Below, in pieces: positions 23,908 through 36,600 of a DNA stretch of 64,000 nucleotides. The notes below the pieces were generated by a model that saw only the letters and a program-made list of their open reading frames with translations, made no database searches and was not told the DNA's origin. A program made the translations under genes and the position numbers. Within the stretch, counting starts at the first letter, position 1; every line of letters starts with the position of its first letter. Source of the DNA: Siderastrea radians (lineage: Eukaryota > Cnidaria > Anthozoa > Scleractinia > Rhizangiidae). The stretch covers positions 28,070,825 through 28,134,824 of the forward strand of contig OZ024894.1 in assembly GCA_964017195.1 (NCBI GenBank), read 5' to 3'.

Positions 23908-23946
23908 CTCCAACGCCCAAGGTACTGACACCCCCGGACCTCTTGG
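23908..23946 (+). CDS. Receptor exon: short Pro-rich linker
   Basis: 39-nt microexon, phase 1 to phase 1, encoding PTPKVLTPPDLLG after a CCTGCAG acceptor and before a GTAAGT donor. It joins the first Ig exon in frame. Such short linkers between extracellular modules are common. The preceding exon must end in phase 1. Confidence 0.7.
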
Positions 23947-26900
23947 GTAAGTGGCGAGATTTGATTTAGGAAAATACTAATTACACTGTCTGAGTTTCTC
24001 ATTAACAGATCTTGCACCCTGGGCATTATGTTAACGAACGAATGAACGAACTAGAAGCTCCCAGCAATTGAACATCTCTACATTTAACCCCATTCTGCCA
24101 TGGTGGGGGGGGGGGGGGGGGGGACATAGTGCCCGCGCTGACTTTAACGAATTATAACTTTTAAACGACTGGACGAATAATCACCAAATCTCATAAAATT
24201 TATCAGAGAAAATTTTCCTGTGTCAATGACGTGTCTATGATGATTGACGTTTCCATAGCAACTGTCTACTCAGAAGTGTATTTTGACTATTTTCTGTATT
24301 TTTTCAGTCTTTTTTCAGGTTTTCTCCCTTCGGGTGTAAGAAGAAGATAATTTTTTTACTTTTGTGTGCTTGTTTTGACTAAGTATGCTTTTTAGAACAA
24401 AATTATATATTTTTTGGTGACGTCATTGTCAGCTGTATGACTGCAGGTTTGGGATTCAAGATGGCGGCCTCAAATTCAAAATGGTGGGTTTGTGACGTTA
24501 TTGTGACGTCACGACACGGCATAATTGACACGTCATAAGCCCAATCTGTTAAGCTAATGACGTGCTACAAGCGTGCCAAGGTTCATCGCAAGAGCTTTTA
24601 TACTTTTCGAGATCTATAGTGGGGCACTTTGTGCCTTCTCCCCCCCCCCCCCCAGGCTCAGAAACTCAAAAAAAAGTCCAGGCAGAATAGGGTTAACCAA
24701 TAAGATGTGGTATCTACTGGCCGTTATTTCGCTATATGTAGTTGCTGGGCTTCATTTTTTTTATCTTAATATTTTAAAGATGACCAACCAGCGAAGTAAC
24801 TGTCAGTTTTTAACGGGAATTCCAGAAAGTGACAGTTCGATAACAAAACGTTCTTTGGCGATTTTTTCTAAGTTAAGACAAGCTTTAATCATAAAATATT
24901 GTAGGTGTAGTTTAACGGATCCGACTGTGGTATTTGCATCAGTACAATGGTGAATTTCTACAGCCAAAGATAAAACGAAATGTTGCGGGATAAAAATTGA
25001 AATCTTTCGAGGGAAACGAAGCCTGTAAGATGGAATTTTTGTAAGCAATTTGGCCAATTAAACAATACTAGTACAAGGCCTGTTTTCATGGAAAAATGAA
25101 TATATCTGTCACAAAAGGCATGCAAATATTTTGCCTCTAGGGATAAAGGGCCTACACATGACAGCGTCCAAATCAAAGGTGAATGTTGGAAGCAGAATTA
25201 CAATTGCTTGTGTCGTGATTGGAGGACCTGACAACCCAAACATCACGTGGACTAAAGGAGGAAACCTGATTGGTCTAAGCCACCGTACAAAAGTCGAGAC
25301 CAGAAAACGTCATTCCAATTTGACCATCAGAGATGTAATGGCGGAAGACGCGGGAAGATACCGTTGTCAAGCACGGTAGGTTAATAGTCGTAATAAACCA
25401 TTGCAACACACCCGCCCTGCGCGTCAGGAAAGAAATTGACTCCGCAAAAATAGCTATGACACGATCGATAGATTTAGGTCAGGCCAGTACTTACGTTATC
25501 CCCGATAATTTGGGTACTAAATCTCGCGGATTCGGCCCAACTGTCTTTGGCATTTAAGGTTTTATTTTTGATGTGCTAGTAGTTGAATATCTATTCTGCG
25601 TGTTGTGTTAGCACATACATACATTCTTGTTTATACCTTCAGGGCAGAAAAAATAAGCGTTTCCAGATATACTGAAATTTGGGTGCTTCCTGTTCTTGGC
25701 ATTCAACCACGAACAGTCACCAAGCGCATTGGTAAGTAGCAATAATATCGTGCTCAATCCTTTCGTGAAAAAATTGTTACGACCGAGAAGGAACTGGAGA
25801 CGATAATCTGCACTTTAAGAACGTTGGATGACATTGATGATGCACTCGTAGTGGCATTCCTTGTTGATTTCATTTATCTATATGTTGGAGCTAATTTTTG
25901 GTGGGGATGGGGCGGGGGGGGGAGAGAAGGGATCATACAATTGCTTGTGTTTGATCATATGCTTACCAAAAAAACTGGGTAAACTTCAGTGCTCTATGGT
26001 ACTATCAGTACATATCAGGAAGAATTACGCAAAAACGGTTATACCTACAGCCTTAAGTTCAAACTTTCACCGCGAACACCACCAAAACAACAACCAAAAA
26101 AAAAAACAGACGTAGAAATATAAGATGGTTTAACCCACCGTTAAGCAGAAACGCCAAAAACCAATATAGAAAGAGCGTTCATCGGCCTAATTGACAAATG
26201 TTTCCCAATTGGCCACAAATTGAGAAAATATTCAATTGAAACACTATCAAATTAAGCTACAGCTGTATGCCAAACGTGGAACAAGTAATAGACGGACACA
26301 ACAAAGACATCTTTTAAAAAGAAAACAGCACAACCTCAACAAGACAAAACCACAATTAAGTGCAACTGCAGAAGAGCAGATAAGTGCCCTATAAAAGGTG
26401 AATGCTTGCTAAAAGAAGTTGAGTACAAAGCCAAGGCCGACAACCAAGGAAAAGACCGAGACGTATATAGGCCTGTCTGTCACAGAGTTCCAAACCAGAT
26501 GGAGGAACCACCAGATGTCATCCAAGCATGACACAAAAAGAATGACACTGAGCTCAGTAAATACCTGTGGCAGTTAAAAAGAAAAGAAGAAAGATTTATG
26601 ATCACTTGGAAAAGCAAGAGCATACACCAATCTCACCAGGAGGTGCAATTTATGCATTACAGACAATTTTTTTACGATATCTAAACCACACATGGCAACC
26701 TTAAACAAGCGCAATGAGCTCATATTGACTTACAGACTCTGACGAAAATACATTCTTAGGTACAATAATTAATCATACATCGAGCGGACATTTACGCACG
26801 CGCGTGTATAATGTCTATTATAACATAGAGGGCAAAATTACTGATTGCTAATTGGTTGAGACAGGGGGCATCTTTTCTTAATTTTCTTTCCAACGAGGGC

Positions 26901-27569
26901 AAAATTACTGACTCCTGATTTGGCAACAGCCAAAAATACTCGCATTTGATTGGGTAAGCGCGAGAGCGCGCCATTTGCATTTTGTAAGCGTCTTTACTTG
27001 AAACGAAAAGCAGATTTTGAATTGGATTTGAGTTGTTCAACACAAGAATATAGTTTCAGAGTTTAAATTTAGCCGAGTTGGTTGGCAAAATGGTATGGAA
27101 ATCGGGTGATAGTTCGAAAAAAATTCCAGAAGGTGAACCTGAACGTTTTATGGGAAACAGCAAATGGTTATTTGTTCTAAAACTACCGAAAATCTTGGTT
27201 AATTCAGCGAGCGAGAGGTCGCTTCGCAACTCAGGTAAGCTTAAATAAATTTACTTAGTTTGAGTTTTGAGTGTGAGTTTGTCAACGAACTAGAATTGTA
27301 ATTATCTCAAAAGATGAACATATGCATAAAAGACAGTTTCTTTTTTTGTTCTGGACGCTGAGTACTAAGCAGTTTAATAAACTGCTTGTGTGGAGAATTG
27401 TTTATTCTGAGTGCCGGCGACGGATTGTGTTTCGACGTGCAATGAAAAGTTTTCAGAAAATTTTGCCCTCTGTGTTCTAAACAAGTAATCGCATTGAGCC
27501 CTCGTAGAATTAAGGATAAATTTTCACTTGTATTTTCAAAGTTTTCACAAATTGCCCTTCGTCGCTACG

Positions 27570-27604
<35 letters not shown>

Positions 27605-30600
27605 AAGTGAAAATTTATCCTTAATTCTACTCGGCCTCATGCGATTACATATACTAATTCTTAAATTTCAACGGTTCCTTACGCGCGCGCTTATTTTTTG
27701 TTTTAATATTAAATTTGTAGCTTTTTAAAAAAGTAGGTTTTAGGGGTCTTTTCTAAGCGGACAGAGCAAAAATTGGAGTTCAATTTTGACCTGGCCTCTT
27801 GTCAGTGGCGGCGGTATGACGGTATCTTTTTCACAAGTTTTCTCAACATCCGGGACATCAACTAGAATGGCCGAATAGAGAAAGAGTTAATGAAGAGATT
27901 TGCCTCGAAAAAGCGTGAGTTTGAATTGTTCTTCGATTTGTTTTCGTTTCTGCCGCCAGAGGGAAGTTATGTGATGGTCTCGATGCTTTCAAAGTGTCGA
28001 TTTGTGTCACTCCGCTTTAGAGTTGATGTAACATTTATCAGACGTGTGACTAAATTTTAGCGGGATCCATTTGTTTTGATTATTTAGAACAGTGAATAAT
28101 GTAGGAATTCGATCAAGTCCCGATTGAAAACGCTGTTTCAATTTGCTTAAGGTGATTCCATCGAAATAGAAGTACCGCACTACATATCAAAACTATTTCA
28201 CACAATTCCTAAAGGATATAACCTCAGAAATGCTGACTTCAACATCCCTCGTTTTAGAACAACACATTACGGTAAACACTCACTGCGTTTCTTAGGACCC
28301 CTCCTATGGGAAAAGTTAAGCTCTGCTGACCGTGAAGAGATCGAGTTTGATTAGTTTCAAACCAAGTATTAACAAGAATGGCTTATCACTTCTTACAGAC
28401 GAGTGTAAGAACTGCAACATTTGCTCTTAAATTTTTCAATTTTTCAATCTACTTATTAGTTAGCTTACACTAGTCCTCTCTTCTACAGAATTATATTTCA
28501 ATTTCTCGTTTTATTGTACCTTACCTTTTATTATTCCAATCTTGCGCCATTTTACCATATAAGGTAACGCGCAAAATATGCCACGGTATTACACAGTAAA
28601 ATTATGTGTTGCGCTTCAAAATCCAGGTTTCACAGGTTTTCTAGCCAAATGACTGGAAAAACCAAACTTTGACGTGATTTTTTCAAGTGGAATAAGAAAT
28701 CTCTTATTCGATGACAACATATAATACGCGCAGACATTTTGCTCATTGCCCGTATTTTTCCTCCCCCCTTCGGGGCTCGGAAAAATACTATGCAACTCAC
28801 AAAATTTAAACATCGAATAAAATGTATTTATCTATCTATATATATATAAATATTCATTTTTTCCCCTTTGTCTCATTTTCTAGTACTTTTTTACTGTCCC
28901 CAATTAGTTTGTTAAAAGCTAAACACCTTGACACTTAAATAAAGTCTACTACTACTACTACTACTACTACTGCGGAAAAACCGCTGATTGGCTGAGAGAT
29001 ATGACGTCAAACGTGTCATGAAATCGTTGATGCGCATGCGCGAGTTAAATATTTTTCAAAATGGCGGGCAGTCCTCGAGTTGTATACCTGCAGAAAGCCC
29101 AATAACATTTGACTTTACTGATGATTGACGTGTCCTGAAGGTCACATATCTACATTTTTTGGCGAACAAGACATACTATCACTGAGCTGCAGGTCAGTAA
29201 TTTTACTTTCTTTCAAATGATCAACGTGTGAAATAGTAGTATTTTTAGTTCTACTTGTAAATACGTTGTACTGCAATAGTGTGTTTGATTTAAAATTATA
29301 CATGAAAACAAGCACATGCTACAAGTCCATCCTGTGTGATGTAAACAGTTGTTTTTTCATGTCGGGCTGTATTTCCTGCCTCCATATTTGCATAGTAGTA
29401 TTGCCCTTTATTAATCCAGTGTCTAGCCACACCTGGGACAAATGCTTGCATGTTTGAAGGCTGCATTGAGATGGTTAAGTTACTTGTTTCTCTGTCTCAA
29501 GCTAAGATGAGATTAGTTGGAAAAGAGTGTTGATTGCTACTGAGGAAGAGCTTGTGATGGTCATTGCACATATTTTTAAAAATCTTTCCTGTAAACCAGT
29601 GATGCAGAAGTTAGCACTGTTGCTCAAAAAAAAGTTGCTAGGTGTTGTGTGTTAAGTCCCGCTGAATTTTGAACACAGCAAATCAACATGTTGAACTGAT
29701 GCTAACATGATTTCTCACAGCTTCTTTTCCAACTGCGTTCAACATGTTGATATACATTACAGTTTTCAACAGCACATGACACAGACTGCGGCATTTGTTG
29801 ACCAACGTATATGATGACATTTGTTTACAATGTTGGACAGTATTGACTTGTGTATCATTGGCTTTTGCTTTGGCTTCATGATGTGATATTTTGCAGTTAT
29901 TTTTTAGTTATGTGAAGACGTCAAAATCTTTGTCAACATTTGTCTGGCAATTTATTTGTATTCTGGTTTACCATTCTACAAATTTTACAATGGAGCCATG
30001 TTAATACAACTTAGGCTTGGATAAATTCTGCCGGCAGAATTTCCAGCATAATAAGCGATTTTTGAGGCGAGCATTCTGCAGGCATAATAAGGCATTTTCG
30101 AGCAGAATTTGAGCAGAATAAGGGAAAATCAGCGGCACTAATGATATGCATAACAGTTGTAAGAAAAATACAAAACAAATGGAAAATACCTTGTGATTAA
30201 TATGATTATTAGCTAAAACGCACTCACATGATTCACTGTTTCGTCTAATATTAGTGATATAAAGTAAGATGAATTACAATTTTGCTACTCGAAATGAATA
30301 TCTAATTAGTCCTAAGGGATTAGGCCCAGGCTCCCTTCCTTGTTTGCGAAAATACATAAGGTCCGAAGGTTCGAAAATTTTTCGGGTATCGAGCAGAATT
30401 CGAGCAGAATAAGGGTGTTCGAGCAGAATTTCGAGCAGAATAAGCGATTTTTACGCGCATTGCCGGCAGGCAGAATAACCCATTTTACGAGCAGAATTTA
30501 TCCAAGCCTAATACAACTACCAATAGGCCCAACCAATCACGTAGGGGTGTTCAAATACGAAAACTACTACATGAACTTTTGCTTGGGTGAAGTTAAAGGT

Positions 30601-33600
30601 GATCTTATTATTTAATGGGTTGGTCCCACTGTTTGTAAGTGAAGTTGCACTGAAACTTGAAAACTTGCCTATCAAAACCTGTCTTATGCGTGAAAGAAAT
30701 ATGTGATATTTGCAAAAATGTATTGAATGGCAACATTATGATGTATTTCATGGTAGGCGTTTTAAGTATAAAAGGAACTTCAATATTGTTTGCAATTATT
30801 ATTCTCACTTTCTTTGCCCTAGGTTCTCCACCTTTCATCGACAATATTGTTTTGTGCAGTCTACATTAAGAAGTGTTCTTAACAGCACTAGGTGGCAAAC
30901 AAAGAGGTCACTAACATTCAAGGAAAATTGTTTCAGTTCATGAATCAGACTTCAAATCCTTCCCTGTACAGTTCAGCTTTGCGTTTGTCATTGCTAGTGG
31001 AATGTTTGGATGTCTGCTAGCTGCAGTGGGTTGTGCCTTTGGTGATGATAAAGATCCTGAAGAAAGCAATAAGAAACTCAGAGTTTGATGAGCCTGCATT
31101 TGTGTGGACGAAAATAGTGTGTTTTCTATCTTAAACAAGGAGCACAGACTGTTTTTTTTTCCTGAAAACTGTAGGTTTTGTCGTTGGCCGGGGAGGGGGG
31201 AGGGGAGGGGAATGGGGGATGTCTCTGTTACTTAGAAAATATTTTTGTTTTTCTCAAAGGGAAGGTAATTAAAGTAATTGTGCAGAAGGGGTATGATTTA
31301 GGCTCAAAAATGAAATTGCTTTGTTTGGGGGCTTGTTTGGTGTGTTTAATGTAGTTTATCCCAGCAACTTGATTTGAGGGATGTTTTGCCAGAAGATTTT
31401 GTCTAATTTTGTTTATACTTCAATAATAAACCATGATGTCATCACATCATTGCTTAAAAACAAAATGGCCCATAGTTTTTCTCTTCTTTATCTTGTGGTG
31501 GATACAAATGCTAAACAATTTTCTTTTGCAATGCACTCAAGTTCTTTCAGTGATGGCCTTAACATAATAATAAAATTTTAACAAAAATTAAATGCAGGGC
31601 TGTGCGATGTGTACCATCTCACTGAATTTGTAATCACTCTAGTCCCTGCGATGAAATGACAAACAATATTAACCAATCAAAGAGCCAATTGGATTGTCCT
31701 TGCAAAAAAAAAATGTCTAAACACTCAAGGGACTTGTATTCAAGTGACAGACTTGTTCCAAGTCCGTGCAACAACATGTCCTCTTCTGTGAACACAACAG
31801 GGGACGTGGCCCTTTTTGTGTTCTTAACTGGAATTATTGCTGCCTTTTCATAAAGGGAATTTAAGTGGTTTCTTCACATTCCCAAAGATATTTTTACTTG
31901 TTCAGTAATCTTAAGCTCATTCAGTGCCATTAGTATCCTCAAAATCTTGGGACAGGGCACCAAGTTGGAGTTGTTTGAACACTTGTCTTTAGAGGGAAAG
32001 CAGCAGTTTGCTTTGCTTCGTATTTTTAACTTGAGCTTTGTAGCATGATTTCGGCACAATCAAACTGTGAAAGAGCCGCAGTTTCCAACACCTTCCCTAT
32101 CCTCTTCGCAAGCGAGGGCTACTTATTTGCAGACTTTTTCCATCTTATCTGGTCTCCACGAAAGTCGCAAGGGCAAAAAGAAAAATAACTATTTAAAGAG
32201 GATTTTAAAGGGCCCTGTGTTACGTATCCTCTCTTGGTTACATAACCGGTGGCAAGCACCAAGCGGCGAATTGAACGGAGTGTAATCAGGAGAGCACAGT
32301 CTCGAATCTCATGAGGTGTTAGGAACCTGTAACGCAAAAGCTAAAAAAATTGGTTATCTGTGGGTTATTGTTGGCGAGCTTTTAGTCGAATACGTGTGTA
32401 GGATCAGTTTATAAGCCGCTGAGATCGCAAAAGCTTGTGTTTGCTAGTGACTTCGAATATAGTTTTCGCGAGTGGAAAATAAAGACTTTAAAAATTTTGA
32501 TGTATGTATCTTACGATTCTGTTCCGTATTTGATATTTTGTTTTGATATTTTTGTCCTTAAGTATCCCAAAACTTTCTTATTTTTTCAAATTTTGTGCCG
32601 AGTGCCGATCGCACGATGGTTTGAATTTAGCCACGTAAAGTCGCATGTTTCACGGAATAAATGAAGTACAAAAACGGATCCAAAAGCTATGAAAATTGAG
32701 ACACGACTTTTCAAGGAGTTGGACTTTTAGTAAAGCGACTTCGTCCTACTATTGTTATCGTGTGAATGTAGTTATTTTAGGTTAAATCTCGCATATTTTT
32801 TCAGTTAACTTGAGCCACTTTACTTTGGTCAGCGGATAGTGCTAATACCCGCGAAATAAACAGCCAATCAGCAGTTTTTCCACATTGCCACTACTACTAC
32901 TACTACTTGGTCCAATTGGTAATTATGTTAAGAACATTTCAAAATTCAATAGAAAAATAGAGGTCACCGAGCTTGTTTTGGCACAACATGGATAGCCATT
33001 GATGGCAACTATACGACCCGCAAGGTTTTCCTGAGAAACCCTAGTAATCAGAAATGAGAGCTATAATTGCTTTAAAAAGTCATTGCTTGTATTCAGATAT
33101 TGGAGCATTTCAACAAAGCAGACATTTCTCTTGAGCTGTATACTATTTTAGTTGAACAGGAATTGAGGATATGAAAAAAATTAAAGAATTTGTCGCGTGC
33201 GTACATACACTGTTGTACCTAAAGACGTTCTTTTCAGCATTTAAATATCTCAAAGCAGAATTTTTAACTTTTCTTGAAATCGAGATATATTGTACTCGAC
33301 CATGTGCCATTTGAATTTCTGTATTAACAAACGGGGTCACCTAGCTCGTTTAGGAGAAAACGACCAGTTATTTCTCAGAACTGCTCAGTTTTCATAGACT
33401 AGTGCTGAAGGTGCGCGCGCTAGTGACGCAAAAAAAAAACAGATGCGCAGGAACGGTGCGCGATGCATTTGAAGGGAACCACCTTAAGGCTAGTTGTCCT
33501 TAGAAAGACAAATTTTAACTCGAAAGGGTCGGATTTGGAGTGATATTTGCACAAAATTTGCAGCCCACCTTCTCAAGAGATTCGAGATCATGATTAATTT

Positions 33601-36600
33601 CCCAGTCTGTCAAAAATGTATGTCAGTTTCAGTTACATTAAAAATTAAACGTGTTTCTTTCCAAAAATTTACTCGATTTAGAATTGTCATAATAAGCCCT
33701 AATTTAGGGCTGCCTATTGATTAGCAGAGGCCTTAGATGAACAAAGTTGAAAACTGTCTTCAATTTTGTTTAGGGGTATGTTTTTGTAAAATCAGTAAGA
33801 AAGCTTAAAGGTATACAAAGTATATGGCAGATCTCAGACGCGTATCAGTCTAAATGAGGTTTCTGTTGCATTCAAATGTCACTGATGCCAAAAGACGGGC
33901 TTAAAGCATAAAGTTAAGCCGCGAAATAACAAAAAACTTTTTCCTAAGAAATTCAACGTTTTTATTTTTTTTTATTTTTTGACGCACTGTGCACAGAAAT
34001 CCTTTTTTGTTTGTTTGTTTTTTTCCTTGTTTCCTTGTGTTTAGATTTTTCTTTTCCCCCTATAGAACAAGGCTTTGAAATCAACTTTTGTTCTGTTTGT
34101 GACTGCTACAGTTTATTTTGATCAAGTACCTCATGTAAAGTAGAACATCAACTTATCTTGTACATTGCAACCTATTTGCTTGAACTTAAGTTGTTGGGCA
34201 GGAAAAAAACCTAAACAGCCGAACACTCTGTCCATTTCATTTTAGCCATAAATGCTTTGCAATCGCTCAAAAAATCCAAAAAATTAACAAACAAGAACAG
34301 CAAGAACAACTCAAGATCAACAAAGATTTCTGTAGGTATGTTTTAGCAAATCCGGTCAGATATACATACCTTTTTTTCAGGTGAACAAGCAACGTTTAAC
34401 TGCTACGGCTTCAGGGGCTTTGGAGCTGCTAACGTGTCTATAGTGGAAGTAACAGAAAAAGAGTCTGAAGTGCGATATAACAAAGTAAGCTTTACTGCAA
34501 GTAACCTGCAACTCCCTCAGGGAAAAGAAAGTCATGTGAGGAATTTTGTTTGTGAAATGAGATCTCAAAAACTGAATTTTGTAAAAAGAAGCGAAGTGGC
34601 AGAACTGATCATCGTTAAACAAGGTAAGGGTTAAAACAAACGTAAGAAAATATTACTTTGTAAAAGCGTTAATAACATTAAAAAACTTAAATATTCCTTA
34701 GTCATGTGTCAGTGGATCAAAAGGTTTAACTAGTTGAAACTGTTGAACGAAATGCTCTTGTGAGTGAAGTCCTATAATCTTTGTATAAAAAAAAATAAAT
34801 GAATGAATTGAATACATGCACACAAAAGCAATCAATGATAACAGTAACAACAACAACGTCAGCAGTAACAACTTTTTCAGTACTCTTGAAAATAAGAAGA
34901 TAAGGGATTTTAATAAGCTGTAAAATTTTAAGGTTAACCCTCGGACGTGCAAGCAAAGTTGCAACCCAAAAATGGAACCGTGGATGTTACCCAAAATTAG
35001 ATTTTACCCAAAATTAGAAATAATCACAAAAGGCGGAAATTGACATTTTGTTTTATGCTAGACTTGTAGAATATGACATCATCGAGCACTTTGGTCCTTT
35101 TTGTCAGCATTTTTAGCTTTATCACCTAAGAACACGCATTTTTTTACTCAAAAATGGCTTGACCACCTGTTACTTTTGACGTCATATCTCGTAACCATAG
35201 TAACCGATTCTCACCAAACTTAGAGATATGCGTACAACTACTGAAAACGGCAGGAGGTAATGAAAATCCAAAAACCCTAATTGGGGGGGGGGGGGGGCAG
35301 ACGGCACCCACTCCTCCTCCTTGTACGTCCGAGGGTTAATTTGAAAAGAACAGTCTAGTGACGTATAAGTTGCTCATGCTTTTTTTTCTTTCGAACAATT
35401 CTTGCTCTTTCCTCGTGCTTTGCAAGATCCACAAGTGTATCCATTAAAATATATGTGCAAGTGGTAAGCACGTACCAACTGTTTTGCGACAAAGCACGAG
35501 ACAAGAAGTATTGAAGCATATTCTCAACGTTTTTCAGTCCCTCTTCAAAGTGTAGCATTTCTTGTAATTTGATTAACATCCAAGGTAACCATTTTTCTTT
35601 CAGATTCCCCAAGTTGCCCAGGAGATAGTTTAGAAGGAGTATCATGGTCAGATACTATTGGGGGAGGGATGGACGAAAAACCGTGTCCAAACGGAGCAAT
35701 TGGTAATGTAGAACAACTTTAACAACAACAATAACGACAATGATAAAGACGACGACAACGACACAACAACATTGTTATTTATTTACGCATGGTTAAAACT
35801 TTTAGCTGCTGAAAAAATGCTGAAGTGGCCGTACTTAACATTTGATAGAAAAACAATAATTACAACCTAAAGAGGTCTAAACGTACAGAACGCGTGTTTA
35901 AACTTTTTTGAATGAAAGTGATAGTATTTTAGCTTTACTATTTTATTTCTTTGTTCCATTTTTTCTTTATTGGGGAATACTTGTAAATTAGCTGGCGTGT
36001 TACCACAAACTCCGTCTCCGGCTAAGCCAGACATAACACACCATCACATAGCTGAGTGTATTTCCACGATAGTATAGTACAGTACAGTACAGTACAGTAC
36101 AGTACAGTACATATATCTTATTAGACGGTTTAGTGTGTAGTATCGTGGGATATTTTTACGAGTCGCACCGTATTTTGGCGAGCCCGTAGGGCGAGTCAAA
36201 ATACAAGAGACGAGTGAAAATGTCCCACGATACTACACACTAAACCGTCTAATAAGGGATTTATTATTCAACTTAGCTACAAAATGGAAAACTGGTTTAT
36301 AAACTGTCTGAGTTGCGTGACAAACTAGCGTGACTTCTGAGCAGCGAGTGAGCGCGCCAGCGGGTCAGGTTTCGCGCGCTTAACGTGAGGTTGTTGTTGA
36401 TTGGTCAAAAACGAAAACTTGTCAAACTTGTCAATCGAGCGAAGCGTCGTGGTTTTATTTCAAACTTGCAAGGAAAACAAAGATGGAACAAGGCAAAACT
36501 GAATTATTTTCGGGTTTACAGTTAGATGAACAACAATGTTCTTGGTCACCGAGTAAAACTACGAAAAGAAAGAACTCGACAGAACAAACAGAACTCGAAA

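Larger units (their letters stand above)
28147..33487. mobile_element. Inverted-repeat element (TTAAGGTGATTCC ends) carrying nested insertions
   Basis: The left end TTAAGGTGATTCCATCGAAA (28147) and right end GGAACCACCTTAA (33475-33487) resemble the ends of the compact copy at 54502-55156. The right part (33300-33487) also shares the segment GGGGTCACC..CTCGTTT with that copy. Between about 28180 and 32907 the element is split by a LINE, which is itself split by a 3.9-kb element. The reading as one interrupted element is inferred from the compact copy. Confidence 0.6.
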
